64,000 nucleotides of DNA from Echinicola shivajiensis. GTDB lineage: Bacteria; Bacteroidota; Bacteroidia; Cytophagales; Cyclobacteriaceae. Below, one piece after another: positions 44,411-55,300 of the stretch (positions within the stretch are counted from its first letter, which is position 1; the number at the start of each line of letters is the position of its first letter). The stretch spans positions 1-64,000 of the forward strand of contig NZ_JAHHZM010000003.1 of the NCBI RefSeq assembly GCF_018642165.1, given 5' to 3'. Both the position numbers and the translations under genes were made by a program. The notes under the pieces are model-generated. The model was given only the letters and a program-made list of their open reading frames with translations, had not been told where the DNA came from and ran no database searches.

Positions 44411-46075
44411 ATGAAAACGTTATATAAAAAAACTTTCCTAATTATAATTTTGATTGGAATTATAAGTTGTAATGATGATGACTTTTTAGAGGAGAACCCT
44501 AAAACTTTTTATACTGTCGAAAATATCTTTTCATCAGGGGATCAAGTGGATCAGGTTGTGATTTCAATGTATTCTAGACTGAGAAGATTCAAGTTTTTTA
44601 ATGCCCAGATGCAAGGCTTGGGTACAGATGTGCTAGATGCGCCCGAGTTTAGAATATCCTCTTCTTTTTCTGATTATAGCCGTATCAACCCAGAAAGTGC
44701 TCAATTCGAATCAGTATATGATTTTTATTATCAGCTAATAGCGCTTTCAAACACTGCCTTACAAGCAGCAGGTGAAGAGAATATATCTTTTAATTCAGAG
44801 GAGATTAGATCTTATATTATTGCACAAGCACGCTTTTTTAGAGCTTACGCACATGGAATGTTAGCCGAATTGTTTGGAGGGGTTCCGATTGTTGAAGAAT
44901 TGGTAAAAGAACCCCGTTATGATTTTAAAAGGAGTACTAGAGTGGAAACCTACCAATTTGCAATAGATGAACTTGAAGCAATTCTTCCTGATTTGCCCGA
45001 AACGACTACGCAGGCAGGTAGAATAGTTAAAGGAGCTGCTCTACATTATTTGAGTGAATTTTATTTGGCTTTAGGCACGGAAACCAATGATCAAGTAGCT
45101 TTTGATAAATCCATCAGTTATGCATCGGAAATTATTGATGGGGATATTTATAGCCTTATGCAATCTCGTTTTGGGGAGAGAAGAAATGAAGAGAACACTG
45201 TCACTGGTGGAGCAGACGTTTGGTGGGATCTTTTCAGGTCAGGCAACCAAAATTATTCTGATGGTAATCTAGAGAGCATTTGGACTTTGCAAGTAGATTT
45301 CGATGCATTTATTGCGGAGGATGGCGATTCATACTTGAATTATCCAAGAAACTTCTCTCCAGTGTATAGGGCTATTGAAGGTTTTGATGGCGTGGCTGAG
45401 GATGCAGGTGGACGCGGTGTAGCTTTTTATGCACCATCCCCATTAGTAAAAGATATTATTTGGGAAGAAAATATTTCAGCTGGTGATATGCGAAACGCTC
45501 CGCACAATATAAGTCGAGATATTTATTATAACGATCCAAATTATCCGGATTTATTTGGAAAAAAAGTTCCTCAAAGTGTTATTGATGCAACCAATGAAGG
45601 AAGAGGTTGGATATTCCCGATATTCTTTAAATTAACCACAGACAAATTTATTGGATTAGATCAAGGTGAGAATAGAAGTAATATATTCCGAGATAAATAT
45701 GTGATTCGTTTACCTGAAACCATTTTATTGAGAGCCGAGGCTTATTATAGAAAAGGCGACTTACAAAAAGCCGCGGATGATATCAATAAAATTAGGATGC
45801 GTGCTAAATGTAATATTTTGTTTTCTTCTGACCAGGTGGATTTAGACCTTATTTTAGATGAAAGGGCAAGAGAACTGTTCGTAGAAGAAAGTCGTTGGCA
45901 TACATTACTTCGGATGGGCGGAACAGTTGCAGTTGATCGTATAAAGAAATATGCCCTACATCCTCACGTGCAAAGTACCCTTACTTTTGATTATAATTTG
46001 TGGCCCATTCCACAATCAGCTATTGACCGAAATAAGGATGTGGAGATGTACCAAAATGAAGGTTGGATAAGATAA
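44411..46075 (+). CDS. SusD/RagB-family substrate-binding lipoprotein
   Basis: 554 residues; lipoprotein signal with Cys in IIGIISCNDDD (about residue 20). Conserved core RFFRAYAHGMLAELFGGVPI, IRLPETILLRAEAYYRKGDL and the ERARELFVEESRWHTL segment near the end; ends YQNEGWIR, a variant of the common NPGW. It starts 24 bases after its SusC partner. Confidence 0.92.
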   Translation: MKTLYKKTFLIIILIGIISCNDDDFLEENPKTFYTVENIFSSGDQVDQVVISMYSRLRRFKFFNAQMQGLGTDVLDAPEFRISSSFSDYSRINPESAQFESVYDFYYQLIALSNTALQAAGEENISFNSEEIRSYIIAQARFFRAYAHGMLAELFGGVPIVEELVKEPRYDFKRSTRVETYQFAIDELEAILPDLPETTTQAGRIVKGAALHYLSEFYLALGTETNDQVAFDKSISYASEIIDGDIYSLMQSRFGERRNEENTVTGGADVWWDLFRSGNQNYSDGNLESIWTLQVDFDAFIAEDGDSYLNYPRNFSPVYRAIEGFDGVAEDAGGRGVAFYAPSPLVKDIIWEENISAGDMRNAPHNISRDIYYNDPNYPDLFGKKVPQSVIDATNEGRGWIFPIFFKLTTDKFIGLDQGENRSNIFRDKYVIRLPETILLRAEAYYRKGDLQKAADDINKIRMRAKCNILFSSDQVDLDLILDERARELFVEESRWHTLLRMGGTVAVDRIKKYALHPHVQSTLTFDYNLWPIPQSAIDRNKDVEMYQNEGWIR

Positions 46076-46096
46076 GGTTTTTATTTTTAAAAATTG

Positions 46097-46143
46097 CTGA
46101 TCAAAGAAGGACCTTTTGAAATCATGGGTGATTCTTTGATCAG
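46097..46143 (+). other. 12-bp hairpin between SusD and GH106
   Basis: CTGATCAAAGAA (46097-46108) and TTCTTTGATCAG (46132-46143) pair perfectly with a 23-base loop. No T run follows, so it may stabilise or process the mRNA rather than terminate it. Confidence 0.5.
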
Positions 46144-46196
46144 TTGCTTTACTGGAAATTTTGTAAATAATCGAAAAGTCATAAAAAATAATACAG

Positions 46197-49136
46197 ATGA
46201 TTAATATGATAAAAACTTTTGGACTGCTTTTAAAGGTGATTTTAATATTATTTTATTTTGTGGGAGGGAAATTAAACGCGCAAGAATATGATCGTTCTAT
46301 TGAATATCTGAGGGAAAATTTTAGCTCTCCTCCCTCAGAATATGGTGTGAATTGTTGGTGGTGGTGGCTCAATGGAAATGTAGATAAAAATGCGATAACA
46401 AAAGATTTAGAAGCGATGAAGTCGCGAAACTTTCATGGAGCCATGATTTTTGATGCAGGAGGGCATAATCAGCGGGGAAATGTCGATATTCCTTCAGGAC
46501 CTTTGTTTGGAAATGATGCTTGGAACGAGCTATTTGTTTTTGCACTTGATGAAGCAGAGCGGTTGGACCTAGAGATTGGTTTTAATATTCAAAGCGGATG
46601 GAATTTAGGAGGGCCACGAGTAATGCCTGAACACGCAGCTAAGCAATTGACATATTCCGAAATAAGGGTAAATAAAAAAAGAAACAGAGAAATTGTTCTT
46701 GAACAACCTTTTACCAGAAAAGGTTATTACAAGGATGTTGTCGTCTTGGCTTTTCCTATTCATGAGTCACAAAAGGCTCCTGAGCCTATATTTGACTTAG
46801 ATTATAAGTTAGCAGTCCATGAATTAGGAGGGTCTGCACCTGATTCTCGTTTTTTGTTGGAAAACAATCCTCGTATTCAAAAAAAGCTTCCTTCTGATGC
46901 ATATATTATAAACCCGGAAGATGTTAAAGATGTAAGCAAGTATATGAATGAGGAGGGAAGATTAGAATGGGAGGTACCTGATGGTGAATGGGCTTTGATA
47001 AGAATTGGGTATACTTGTACAGATGCCGAAGTATCAACTTCTAGCGGAGAATGGCAAGGAAATGTGCTTGATTATATGAGCCGTGAAGCTTTTGAATTTT
47101 ATTGGGAAGATGTGGTAAGCCCAATTTTGGAAGCATCAGGGCATCACGTTGGGAAAACATTAAAATATATGGAAACGGACAGCTGGGAATGTGGGGGGAT
47201 GAATTGGACGCGTGATTTTCCAGAGGAATTTGCTAAGTATAGAGACTATGAATTGTTAAAATACCTTCCAATTGTTGCTGGCTATGTGGTAAAGGACATG
47301 GATACCTCACTTTCATTTCTTGCTGATTTCAGGAAGACAATTGGTGACCTGGTGGCGTACAACCATTATGCAGTATTCCAAGAATATGCCCATAAATACG
47401 GAATGGGAATTCAACCCGAGTCAGCCGGACCGCATGCGGGACCTATGGACGGTATTAAGAATTATGGATTTAGTGATATTGTTATGACTGAATTTTGGTC
47501 ACCTTCTCCACACCGTCCAAATCCTAATAATAGGTTTTTTGTGAAACAAGCTTCTTCAGCGGCACATATTCTTGGTAAAAGGATCGTCGGAGCAGAATCT
47601 TTTACTACGATAGGGCCTCATTGGAATGACGAGCTTTGGCAAGATCAAAAACCAGCTTTTGACCAAGGGATATGCTCTGGACTTAACAGGATATACTTCC
47701 ATACGTTCACTTCTTCTCCATCCAAGATGGGCTTTCCTGGTCAAGAATATTTTGCAGGTACCCATATTAATCCACAGGTTACTTGGTGGGATCAATCAGG
47801 CTCATTTATTGACTATATGCATAGGGTGCAGCTAATGGTACAAAATGGTGATTTTGTAGCCGATGTCCTTTACTATTATGGAGATCATGTGCCAAATATT
47901 TTTCCGTACAAATATACAGATCCTGCAGGTGCGATGTTTGGATTTGATTATGATGTGACAGACGAATCTGCCTTGATGCAGCTAAAGGTTAAAGGAAAAC
48001 AAGTGATTGTTCCAAGCGGTCTTTCTTATAAGCTATTAGTTCTCCCTGATCATGAGGTGCTTTCTTTGAGGGCGTTAGAAAAGGTGAATTTACTCCTTGA
48101 AAGCGGAGCTACAGTTCTTGGTTCAAAGCCTGAAAAAATGGTGAGCCTTGTGAAAGGTAACGAAGGAGAAGCACGTTTTGTTGAACTTGTGGATAAAATA
48201 TGGGGAAAAGCAGAAGCAAGTAAAGGAGAGCGAGGGGTAGGCAAAGGAACTATAGCATGGGGGTGGAGTTCCAAGGATTATTTGCTTAGTAAAGATGTAG
48301 CCACTGATTTTAGGGTTCTTGAAAATATTGATGGAAATATTGATTATATACATTATATGGTGGATGACGAAGATGTATACTTTGTTATTAATCAAAGTCC
48401 GGCCTTTCAGAAATTTACAGCTGAATTCCGTGTTGATGGGAAGCGTCCAGAGTTTTGGGATCCTTTGGAAGGGAAGTCATGGGAAGCTGAAGTCTTCTCC
48501 CAAAGAAATGGTTTAACTAGCTTACCAATTAGTTTGGAACCGTATGAGGCTTTGTTCGTTGTGTTTGCTAATGCGGGAAGTACGGATTTCATGAGTAATG
48601 AAGCGAAAAATTTTAAGGATTACCAGAAAGTTCAAGAACTTAAAGGAGAATGGAACTTGAATTTCAATACAGATTTTAAGGGAGTAGGAGAAATTAAGGT
48701 TTCAGAACTATTTGACTGGTCTTCTCATTCTGATCCTAAAATCAAATATTACTCGGGACCAGTTGTTTATACCAAGGAATTTGAATTGGAATTTGGTCCC
48801 ATTGAGTCAGGTAATTACTACTTGGAATTGAATAATGTAAAGGATGTGGGAATTGCCGAAGTATCAATCAATGGGTTGAATAAGGGAGTAGTATGGACAA
48901 AACCCTTCAGGGTAGAGGTTACTAACGAACTCCAGACCGGTAAAAATATAATAGAAATTAAAGTGGTGAACTCATGGTACAACAGGGTAGCAGGTGAAGA
49001 ATTGGGAAAGGTGGACGACCCCTATACGAATACAAATATTAGATTAATCAATGATTACAAAGGGAGACCTAGAGAAACCATCCCATTGGAACCATCTGGT
49101 TTATTGGGGCCTGTTGAGATCCTTATAGGCCAATGA
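46197..49136 (+). CDS. GH106-family alpha-L-rhamnosidase, secreted
   Basis: 979 residues with a signal peptide (about 1-28, ending LNA). The family start is VNCWWWWLNGNVDKNAITKD near residue 52, followed by the barrel segments GAMIFDAGGHNQRG, LEIGFNIQSGWNLGG, and MTEFWSPSPHRPNP. The C-terminal ~150 residues are a galactose-binding-like beta-sandwich (YYLELNNVKDVGIAEVSING, NIIEIKVVNSWYNR). GH106 enzymes remove alpha-L-rhamnose from pectic or other glycans by inversion. Placed after SusCD and RhaT, it supplies rhamnose to the locus. Confidence 0.88.
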   Translation: MINMIKTFGLLLKVILILFYFVGGKLNAQEYDRSIEYLRENFSSPPSEYGVNCWWWWLNGNVDKNAITKDLEAMKSRNFHGAMIFDAGGHNQRGNVDIPSGPLFGNDAWNELFVFALDEAERLDLEIGFNIQSGWNLGGPRVMPEHAAKQLTYSEIRVNKKRNREIVLEQPFTRKGYYKDVVVLAFPIHESQKAPEPIFDLDYKLAVHELGGSAPDSRFLLENNPRIQKKLPSDAYIINPEDVKDVSKYMNEEGRLEWEVPDGEWALIRIGYTCTDAEVSTSSGEWQGNVLDYMSREAFEFYWEDVVSPILEASGHHVGKTLKYMETDSWECGGMNWTRDFPEEFAKYRDYELLKYLPIVAGYVVKDMDTSLSFLADFRKTIGDLVAYNHYAVFQEYAHKYGMGIQPESAGPHAGPMDGIKNYGFSDIVMTEFWSPSPHRPNPNNRFFVKQASSAAHILGKRIVGAESFTTIGPHWNDELWQDQKPAFDQGICSGLNRIYFHTFTSSPSKMGFPGQEYFAGTHINPQVTWWDQSGSFIDYMHRVQLMVQNGDFVADVLYYYGDHVPNIFPYKYTDPAGAMFGFDYDVTDESALMQLKVKGKQVIVPSGLSYKLLVLPDHEVLSLRALEKVNLLLESGATVLGSKPEKMVSLVKGNEGEARFVELVDKIWGKAEASKGERGVGKGTIAWGWSSKDYLLSKDVATDFRVLENIDGNIDYIHYMVDDEDVYFVINQSPAFQKFTAEFRVDGKRPEFWDPLEGKSWEAEVFSQRNGLTSLPISLEPYEALFVVFANAGSTDFMSNEAKNFKDYQKVQELKGEWNLNFNTDFKGVGEIKVSELFDWSSHSDPKIKYYSGPVVYTKEFELEFGPIESGNYYLELNNVKDVGIAEVSINGLNKGVVWTKPFRVEVTNELQTGKNIIEIKVVNSWYNRVAGEELGKVDDPYTNTNIRLINDYKGRPRETIPLEPSGLLGPVEILIGQ

Positions 49137-49395
49137 GAGGTCTATGAATCTTGTAGTAATTAGTATAGGGTCAGACATTGTTTACTTGTTGTTATGGTGT
49201 GCTGGGTTTTTAGAATGAATACAATGTTGAGATGATTCATGTCGAGGTATTATAGAGCTATTGGAGGAAGGAAGACTTTCAATTCTTAACCTTTTCCTTC
49301 AATAGTTTTTTTATGACTTGAAGAAAAATATCAATTATTACTCGAAGGTTGTAAAGGTATAGAGATTAACCTTAAAAAGGATTTAATCACATTAA

Positions 49396-49632
49396 TTACA
49401 ATATCCATACCCAATTTGAGTATCCGCTTGATTGTTGATGAGGTTTGGCAAGGTGAAAAAGTTTGTCATAGTACAGCTTAAAGAGTAATTCAAAAGCTTT
49501 GTCTTCATCTTTTTTGAGCAAGTCAATGAATTGGGGAGAATTAATATTTAGTGTTTTGTCCGACAATTGAAATAGTAAATTAGTTGCTTTTATAGTTAGA
49601 TGTACACTATAATTATAGAATTCATCTAACAA
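49396..49632 (-). pseudogene. ECF sigma factor N-terminal remnant
   Basis: About 34 residues at 49548-49447 match region 2 of a Bacteroidota ECF sigma factor (FIDLLKKDEDKAFELLFKLY then YDKLFHLA). Before and after it the frame drifts into unrelated sequence, and regions 2.4-4 are absent. It lies in the 49137-50332 stretch where no gene is intact. Confidence 0.5.
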
Positions 49633-49696
49633 GAATAGAAAAAAACATAAGTCATCAAAAAAACGCAGTATAAAGAAAAGGTTAATTGTTTGTTAA

Positions 49697-50133
49697 ACCC
49701 CTAAATTTACTTTTCAGGTATCATTATCGCTTTTTGCTGCTGTCAAACAGTTGTATGGATTGGATGAGCCAATTGAAATGGCGAAAAGGGCAAAAAAGCA
49801 AGACTATGGGTTAATGGCTGATCTTATTGTTTATTTTATTAATCAAAAAATTAATGCTAATGATGTAAAGTCAGCGTGGTTTGACGAGGAGTTGTATATG
49901 AATTCCCTACAAAACGACTTGAAATTAAAACAGAAAGTAAAAGTAGAAGTTATTAAGGAACCCTTGAAAGACATTCAATTTGGCTGCCAAAATTAAGTTA
50001 TAAGATAAATGAAGGCTCTTGCTTTATTGCCGTTGGACTTTCTCACCTACAATATAAAACTGGTTTGATAAGATTATTGCAAGAGGAAGGATATACCTTG
50101 GAACCCATTAAATTAGATAAGTTTTTCCCGTAA
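49697..50133 (+). pseudogene. TraB/GumN-family protein remnant, frameshifted
   Basis: In one frame 49697-49996 gives about 100 residues of unrecognised sequence ending at a TAA. In another frame 49969-50133 gives WLPKLSYKINEGSCFIAVGL then SHLQYKTGLIRLLQEEGYTL, a good match to the C-terminus of TraB/GumN proteins (FIAVGxGHLxGxxGLIxLLxxxGY). A single frameshift near 49975 would join the two. The N-terminal half of the family is missing, so this is a decayed gene. Confidence 0.55.
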
Positions 50134-50332
50134 GATCATAAAGTTAATATCAATCGGCATCCTAATTACTGCAGAGTCTAATTCCAAGGGATAAATAGAG
50201 GAGGCCGATTGGATGTGAGAAACCAAAAGTAAGTTTGATTTTTTGAAAATATTTGTACTTTTAATAAAACAATAACATCGATTATGCAAATTAAGGCTTA
50301 ATGATTAACTTAATTTGGTTAAAAATTTTTAG

Positions 50333-50905
50333 ATGTATACTTACAGCAGCGATAAGGAAATATTAGATAGAATAAAAGTGGATGATCAAATAGCATTTAA
50401 ACTGCTGTTTGATCATTATTGGGAATCGTTGTTTGCAGCTGCACTAAAGAGAATTAAGTCTCAAGATCAAAGTAAGGATATTGTTCAGGATGTTTTGGCT
50501 GATATATGGAACCGTAGGCATAGTTTGGAAATCAAAACCAGTCTGAAATCCTATCTCCATACAGCCGTAAAATATCATGTTATTAAACTTTATCAACAAA
50601 ATAGGATAGAAGTAGAATTTGATGTCAGTGGGACCTTTCAACATACCGATACAGATAATAATTTAGCTTTTAACGAATTATTTGATGTACTTGAGATTGC
50701 TTTGGAAAAATTGCCAGAAAGACAACAGGTCATTTTTAGAATGAGCCGCTATGAAGGCTTGAATAGTCAGGAAATCGCGGAGAAACTAAATCTTTCAGAG
50801 CAGACCATATTTAATAATCTTCATAAGACTCTTTCCACGCTTAGGACGGAACTTAAGGATTATAGCCCTATGGTAGTTTTGTTCCTTATAGTGTTTTTTG
50901 AGTAA
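50333..50905 (+). CDS. ECF RNA polymerase sigma factor, FecI/SusCD-associated type
   Basis: 190 residues. Region 2: DQIAFKLLFDHYWESLFAAA and KDIVQDVLADIWNRRHSLEI; region 4: LPERQQVIFRMSRYEGLNSQ and EIAEKLNLSEQTIFNNLHKT; hydrophobic tail VVLFLIVFF, as in its counterpart at 8915. It heads the second sigma/FecR/SusC-STN module, although 438 bases separate it from the FecR gene. Confidence 0.92.
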   Translation: MYTYSSDKEILDRIKVDDQIAFKLLFDHYWESLFAAALKRIKSQDQSKDIVQDVLADIWNRRHSLEIKTSLKSYLHTAVKYHVIKLYQQNRIEVEFDVSGTFQHTDTDNNLAFNELFDVLEIALEKLPERQQVIFRMSRYEGLNSQEIAEKLNLSEQTIFNNLHKTLSTLRTELKDYSPMVVLFLIVFFE

Positions 50906-51343
50906 AATCAATAAGCCCTTATTGTTAAAACTGGCTTGTGCCGTTTCACATATTAAAGTTTAGCAACTTTTTTTTTAAAGTTGTTTTGGACTAAACAAAT
51001 CTCAGCGACCAGCTCATTTGATTCATAGGAATGGTTGAAACTGTAATTTTTTTTGAACATAGGGTGTGTGATTAGATCAAATAAAAATGTTTGTATTCTG
51101 TGTTTGAATTTGGTTTTGTTAAGCTATTATTTTATGATTGGCGTAAAATAATTTTAATATATTGATTTTTTATAAATTTACAGTTAATAATTCTTATTAG
51201 ATGGGTTTTCCTTCTTGATGTTGAATAATGTGCAATGTTGGTTGCTTATTGTTAATAATTTGTTAAGCAATAGTCTGGCTTTTTAACTTATAATTTACCA
51301 AGAATAGAGGTAGTGATTTTTGATTTTTCTCACTTACCTATAT
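50906..51343. other. Sigma-to-FecR spacer
   Basis: 438 bases, very AT-rich, without coding frame or clear hairpin. A separate promoter for the FecR-SusCD genes is likely here, but no element is certain. Confidence 0.4.
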
Positions 51344-52309
51344 ATGAAAGAAGAAACACCTAATAATCAAGAATTAAAAAAGCTGATAGATAAAGCGCTT
51401 CAGGGAAATCTTTCATCTGAGGAACGAATAATTCTGGATCAGTGGTATGCTTCCTTCGAGGAAGAACTTCCATTGGTGTATACTAATCTGTCCAAAGAGG
51501 ATTTCAAATTGAAATTTTATCAAGAAACTTTGGAGAAATTTGAAATAAAGAAAAGGGTGGACAAAGAACACTCTTTTCTGCTGGCTAAAATGGCTGCGTC
51601 GCTTGTACTACTGGCTGCGGTGGTTTCAGTTCTTTTTTATTTTCTTCCCAATGATCAAACTGAATTGTCATATATAGAATACAAAACTGAAAACGGGGAA
51701 AGAAAATCTGTTTCGCTGAATGATGGAAGTAAGGTGCTTTTGGATGGGCAGACTATTCTTCAGGTAGTTGAGAATTTCGAGGAGCACAGAAATGTAAAGT
51801 TGATTGGAAGGGCATTTTTTGAGGTGAAAAGAAATGAGTCTTCGCCTTTTACCATTAAAACAGAAAATCTTACCACTACGGTATTGGGAACCTCTTTTGT
51901 TATTGATGCTATGTCTGGGCAGCAGGAAGCTGTCGGGGTGAAGTCAGGTTTGGTAAAGGTCCTTCATGAGCAAGATGAAGAGATGTTTCTAAAGCAGGGT
52001 GAGCAAGCTATTCTTGCTGCAAATATTTTGAGCCATTCAGAAATTGAAAATGTATCGGAGCATTTCGGCTGGGTGGATAATAAACTGGTGTTTTATAATG
52101 ATGATATAGGCGAAGTAGCGCAGAAAATAGAAAGTTGGTATGGTGTTAAAATTCAGTTGGAAGGATCTCCAGATAATGTCTGCTTGCTGACTGGTACTTA
52201 TAGTGATTTAAAAATCAATGAACTTTTAGAAATAATAAGTTTTTCAATCCCAATAAAATATGAAATCAATGGTAAAGTAGTAAAAATCAATTCAGAACCA
52301 TGTAAATAG
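51344..52309 (+). CDS. FecR-family anti-sigma factor
   Basis: 321 residues from ATG 51344 (a TTG eight codons earlier is unlikely). Cytoplasmic part 1-80, membrane helix about 81-103 (MAASLVLLAAVVSVLFYFLP), FecR domain (VSLNDGSKVLLDGQTILQVV, GRAFFEVKRNESSPF, TTVLGTSFVIDAM) and the C-terminal DUF4974-type domain (LVFYNDDIGEVAQKIESWYG). It should hold the upstream sigma factor until the STN domain of the following SusC signals. Confidence 0.92.
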   Translation: MKEETPNNQELKKLIDKALQGNLSSEERIILDQWYASFEEELPLVYTNLSKEDFKLKFYQETLEKFEIKKRVDKEHSFLLAKMAASLVLLAAVVSVLFYFLPNDQTELSYIEYKTENGERKSVSLNDGSKVLLDGQTILQVVENFEEHRNVKLIGRAFFEVKRNESSPFTIKTENLTTTVLGTSFVIDAMSGQQEAVGVKSGLVKVLHEQDEEMFLKQGEQAILAANILSHSEIENVSEHFGWVDNKLVFYNDDIGEVAQKIESWYGVKIQLEGSPDNVCLLTGTYSDLKINELLEIISFSIPIKYEINGKVVKINSEPCK

Positions 52310-52390
52310 GTAGAGCTGCTGGAACAGCCCTACCAAATCATGGTTAAAGTAATTAAGAACAAGACTTTAACACAAGAACAACTCAAAATT

Positions 52391-55300
52391 ATGAAAAAAA
52401 ACCTAATTATCCTGCTCATGAGGATAACAACAAGAATGCTATGTCTGGCTCTAATGATAGGTTTCAGTGTTTCGCTAAGTTTAGCGGGAAACCTTAAGGC
52501 CCAAGAACTCGAACAAACAATGATTAATATTCAAGGCCACCATCATACGGTTTTGGATTTAATAAATGCAATCGAGGACCAATCAGAATTTTATTTTTCT
52601 TATCGAGGTGATTTGGACCTTAAGGGAGTCATTAAGATCAATCCCGGAAAAGTCAATTTAAAAAACCTTTTGGAAATTGTATCCACTCAATCAGATTATG
52701 TCTATAAGCAAATCAATAATTCTATTGGTTTAAGTGTAAAGACAAAACAGCAAAGAGCTGTTAGGAAAGAAATCACAGTTACAGGTAAGGTAAGTACTAT
52801 TGATGGAGAAAGCCTTCCAGGTGCCTCAGTATCCGTGGAAGGGACCACAAAAGGTACCATAACCGATGTGGATGGAAATTATATAATCAATGTTGATGAA
52901 GGGGCTGTATTGGTATTTGGATATTTGGGGTTTAAAACCCAGAAGATAACTGTAAATAACCAATCTACGATTAATATAGTTTTGGAAGCGGATGAAACAT
53001 CTCTAGACGAGGTGGTAGTGGTAGGCTTTGGTACGCAAAGAAAGGTCAGTTTAGTGGGAGCTCAATCTACTGTGGAAGCACAGGATCTACAAATCCCTGT
53101 GGGTAATCTAACGAATTCCCTTGCCGGTAGGCTTTCTGGGGTTGTAGGAGTACAGCGCACTGGGGAGCCAGGTTTCGATGATTCGGATATCTGGATTAGA
53201 GGAATTTCCACATTTAGCCAAGGCTTGAGCAAACCACTTGTACTGGTAGATGGAGTGCCTCGAGCAATGGGAAACGTTGATCCAGAGGACATCGAAAGTT
53301 TTACGGTATTGAAGGATGCTTCTGCCACTGCAGTATATGGTGTACGAGGAGCCAATGGAGTCATCATTATCAAAACCAAAAGTGGTAAGGCAGGAAAACC
53401 AAAATTTTCTTTTCGATACTATGAAGGCCTGACCAAATTTACCAAACTACCAGAGTTTGCAGATGGTCCTACCTATATGAGAATGTCCAATGAAGCCATC
53501 AGTAACAGAGGAGGTGTTCCTATATATAGTGAGGATATCATCCAGATGACAGCAAACGGGACGGATCCTTATTTGTATCCCAATGTAAATTGGATGGATG
53601 AACTGTTCAATGATTTTGGACATCAAAGAAGGGCAAATCTTAATATTAGTGGTGGTTCTGAGAATACAACTTTTTATGTTGGAACTAGCTACTTTGATGA
53701 AATAGGACTTTATAAGCAGGGGGAAGCTTCCAACTATAATAACCAAATTGGTTTTAAAAGATATAATTTGACAACCAATCTTGGAATCAAAGCTTCCAAA
53801 ACAACACAAGTTGATTTAGGGATTCAAGGATATCTTGCCAATGCCAATTATCCGGGCTCTGGTCAAGCAACGATTTTCGAAAATACATTTTATATGACCC
53901 CTGTAGTGCATCCTGTGGTATATGAAAATGGGACAATTGCAGACCAAAGACAAGGAAGTCTTGCCAATCCATGGGGGCATTTGACAGCCACTGGCTATGC
54001 CAATCAGTGGCGAAATCAGTTGTTTTCAAACTTAAGGGTTACTCAGGAAATACCAGCGATAAAAGGCTTGTCTGCGACAGCTATGTTTTCCTTTGATGTC
54101 TACAATTATACCAGTATGCGAAGGACAAAAAGACCAGATACTTTTTTGGCAACTGGAAGGGATGAGGATGGAAATATGTTGTATGAGGAAACGTATAGGG
54201 GAGAAAGATATTTAAGTTTTTCTAGAAGTAGTCAAGGAGAGCGTACTTTATATTGGGAAGCAGCATTAAAATATGACCGTTACTTTGATGACAAGCATGA
54301 GGTGACGGGTATGCTTTTGTTCAATAAAAGTGATAAACTTAATTCACAAGCTGGAAATTTCAACAGTTCACTCCCTTATCGTTATTTGGGTATTTCTGGG
54401 CGGGGAACTTACGGTTATTCAGATAAGTACTTTTTGGAGCTGAACTTCGGCTATAATGGTTCCGAAAACTTTAATCCTGAAAACCGCTTTGGTTTTTTTC
54501 CTGCAATGGGACTTGGATGGGTGGCCAGTGAGGAGGCTTTCTTTGAACCAATTAAAGAGGCAATTCCGATGTTGAAATTCCGATTTAGTCATGGCAAGGT
54601 GGGCAACAGTCAGATTGTAGGTAGACGCTTTGCCTATTTGACTACCATTGACCAAACAGGGGGGTACTCCTATGGAAGAGAGAGAAATAACAATTATGGA
54701 GGATATGATATTGGTGATTATGGAGTAGATGTGACCTGGGAAACAGCGACAAAAACTAATATCGGTCTGGATTTATATACACTTGGGAACGATCTTAATC
54801 TGCAGGTAGATTATTTTAAAGAGCTTCGGGAAGGTATTTTTCTAAATCGAGAGGCGGTCCCTGCTTATGTTGGGCTTCAAAGTGCTCCTTATGGTAACCT
54901 AGGTATAATAGAAAACAAAGGAGTGGATGCTTCCATGACCTTTTCCAAGCGTTTCAAGAAATTCCATTTCAAAGCATTGGGGAATATAACCTTTAGTCGG
55001 AATAAGGTCATTGAGAATGATAAGCCTGATCCTACATATCCATGGCTGGATCAGAAAAACAGGAAGGTTGGTCAACGGTTTGGCTATAATGCACTTGGTC
55101 TTTTTGAAACACAAGAGGAAATCAATAATGGACCTGTCCACCCAGGCTTGGTACAACCAGGAGATATAAAATTCCAGGATGTAAATGGGGATGGACTGAT
55201 CAATGATTTTGATAGAATACCTATTGGATATGGGACTGTTCCTGAAATAGTTTATGGCTTTGGCCTAACAGTAGGCTATGGGAACTTTACGCTTTCTTCT

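Noticed and set aside
46197-49136. Alternative call as beta-galactosidase-like GH2 because of the C-terminal sandwich domain
   Set aside because: The N-terminal VNCWWWWLNGNV region and overall layout match GH106; the GH2 catalytic motifs are absent.
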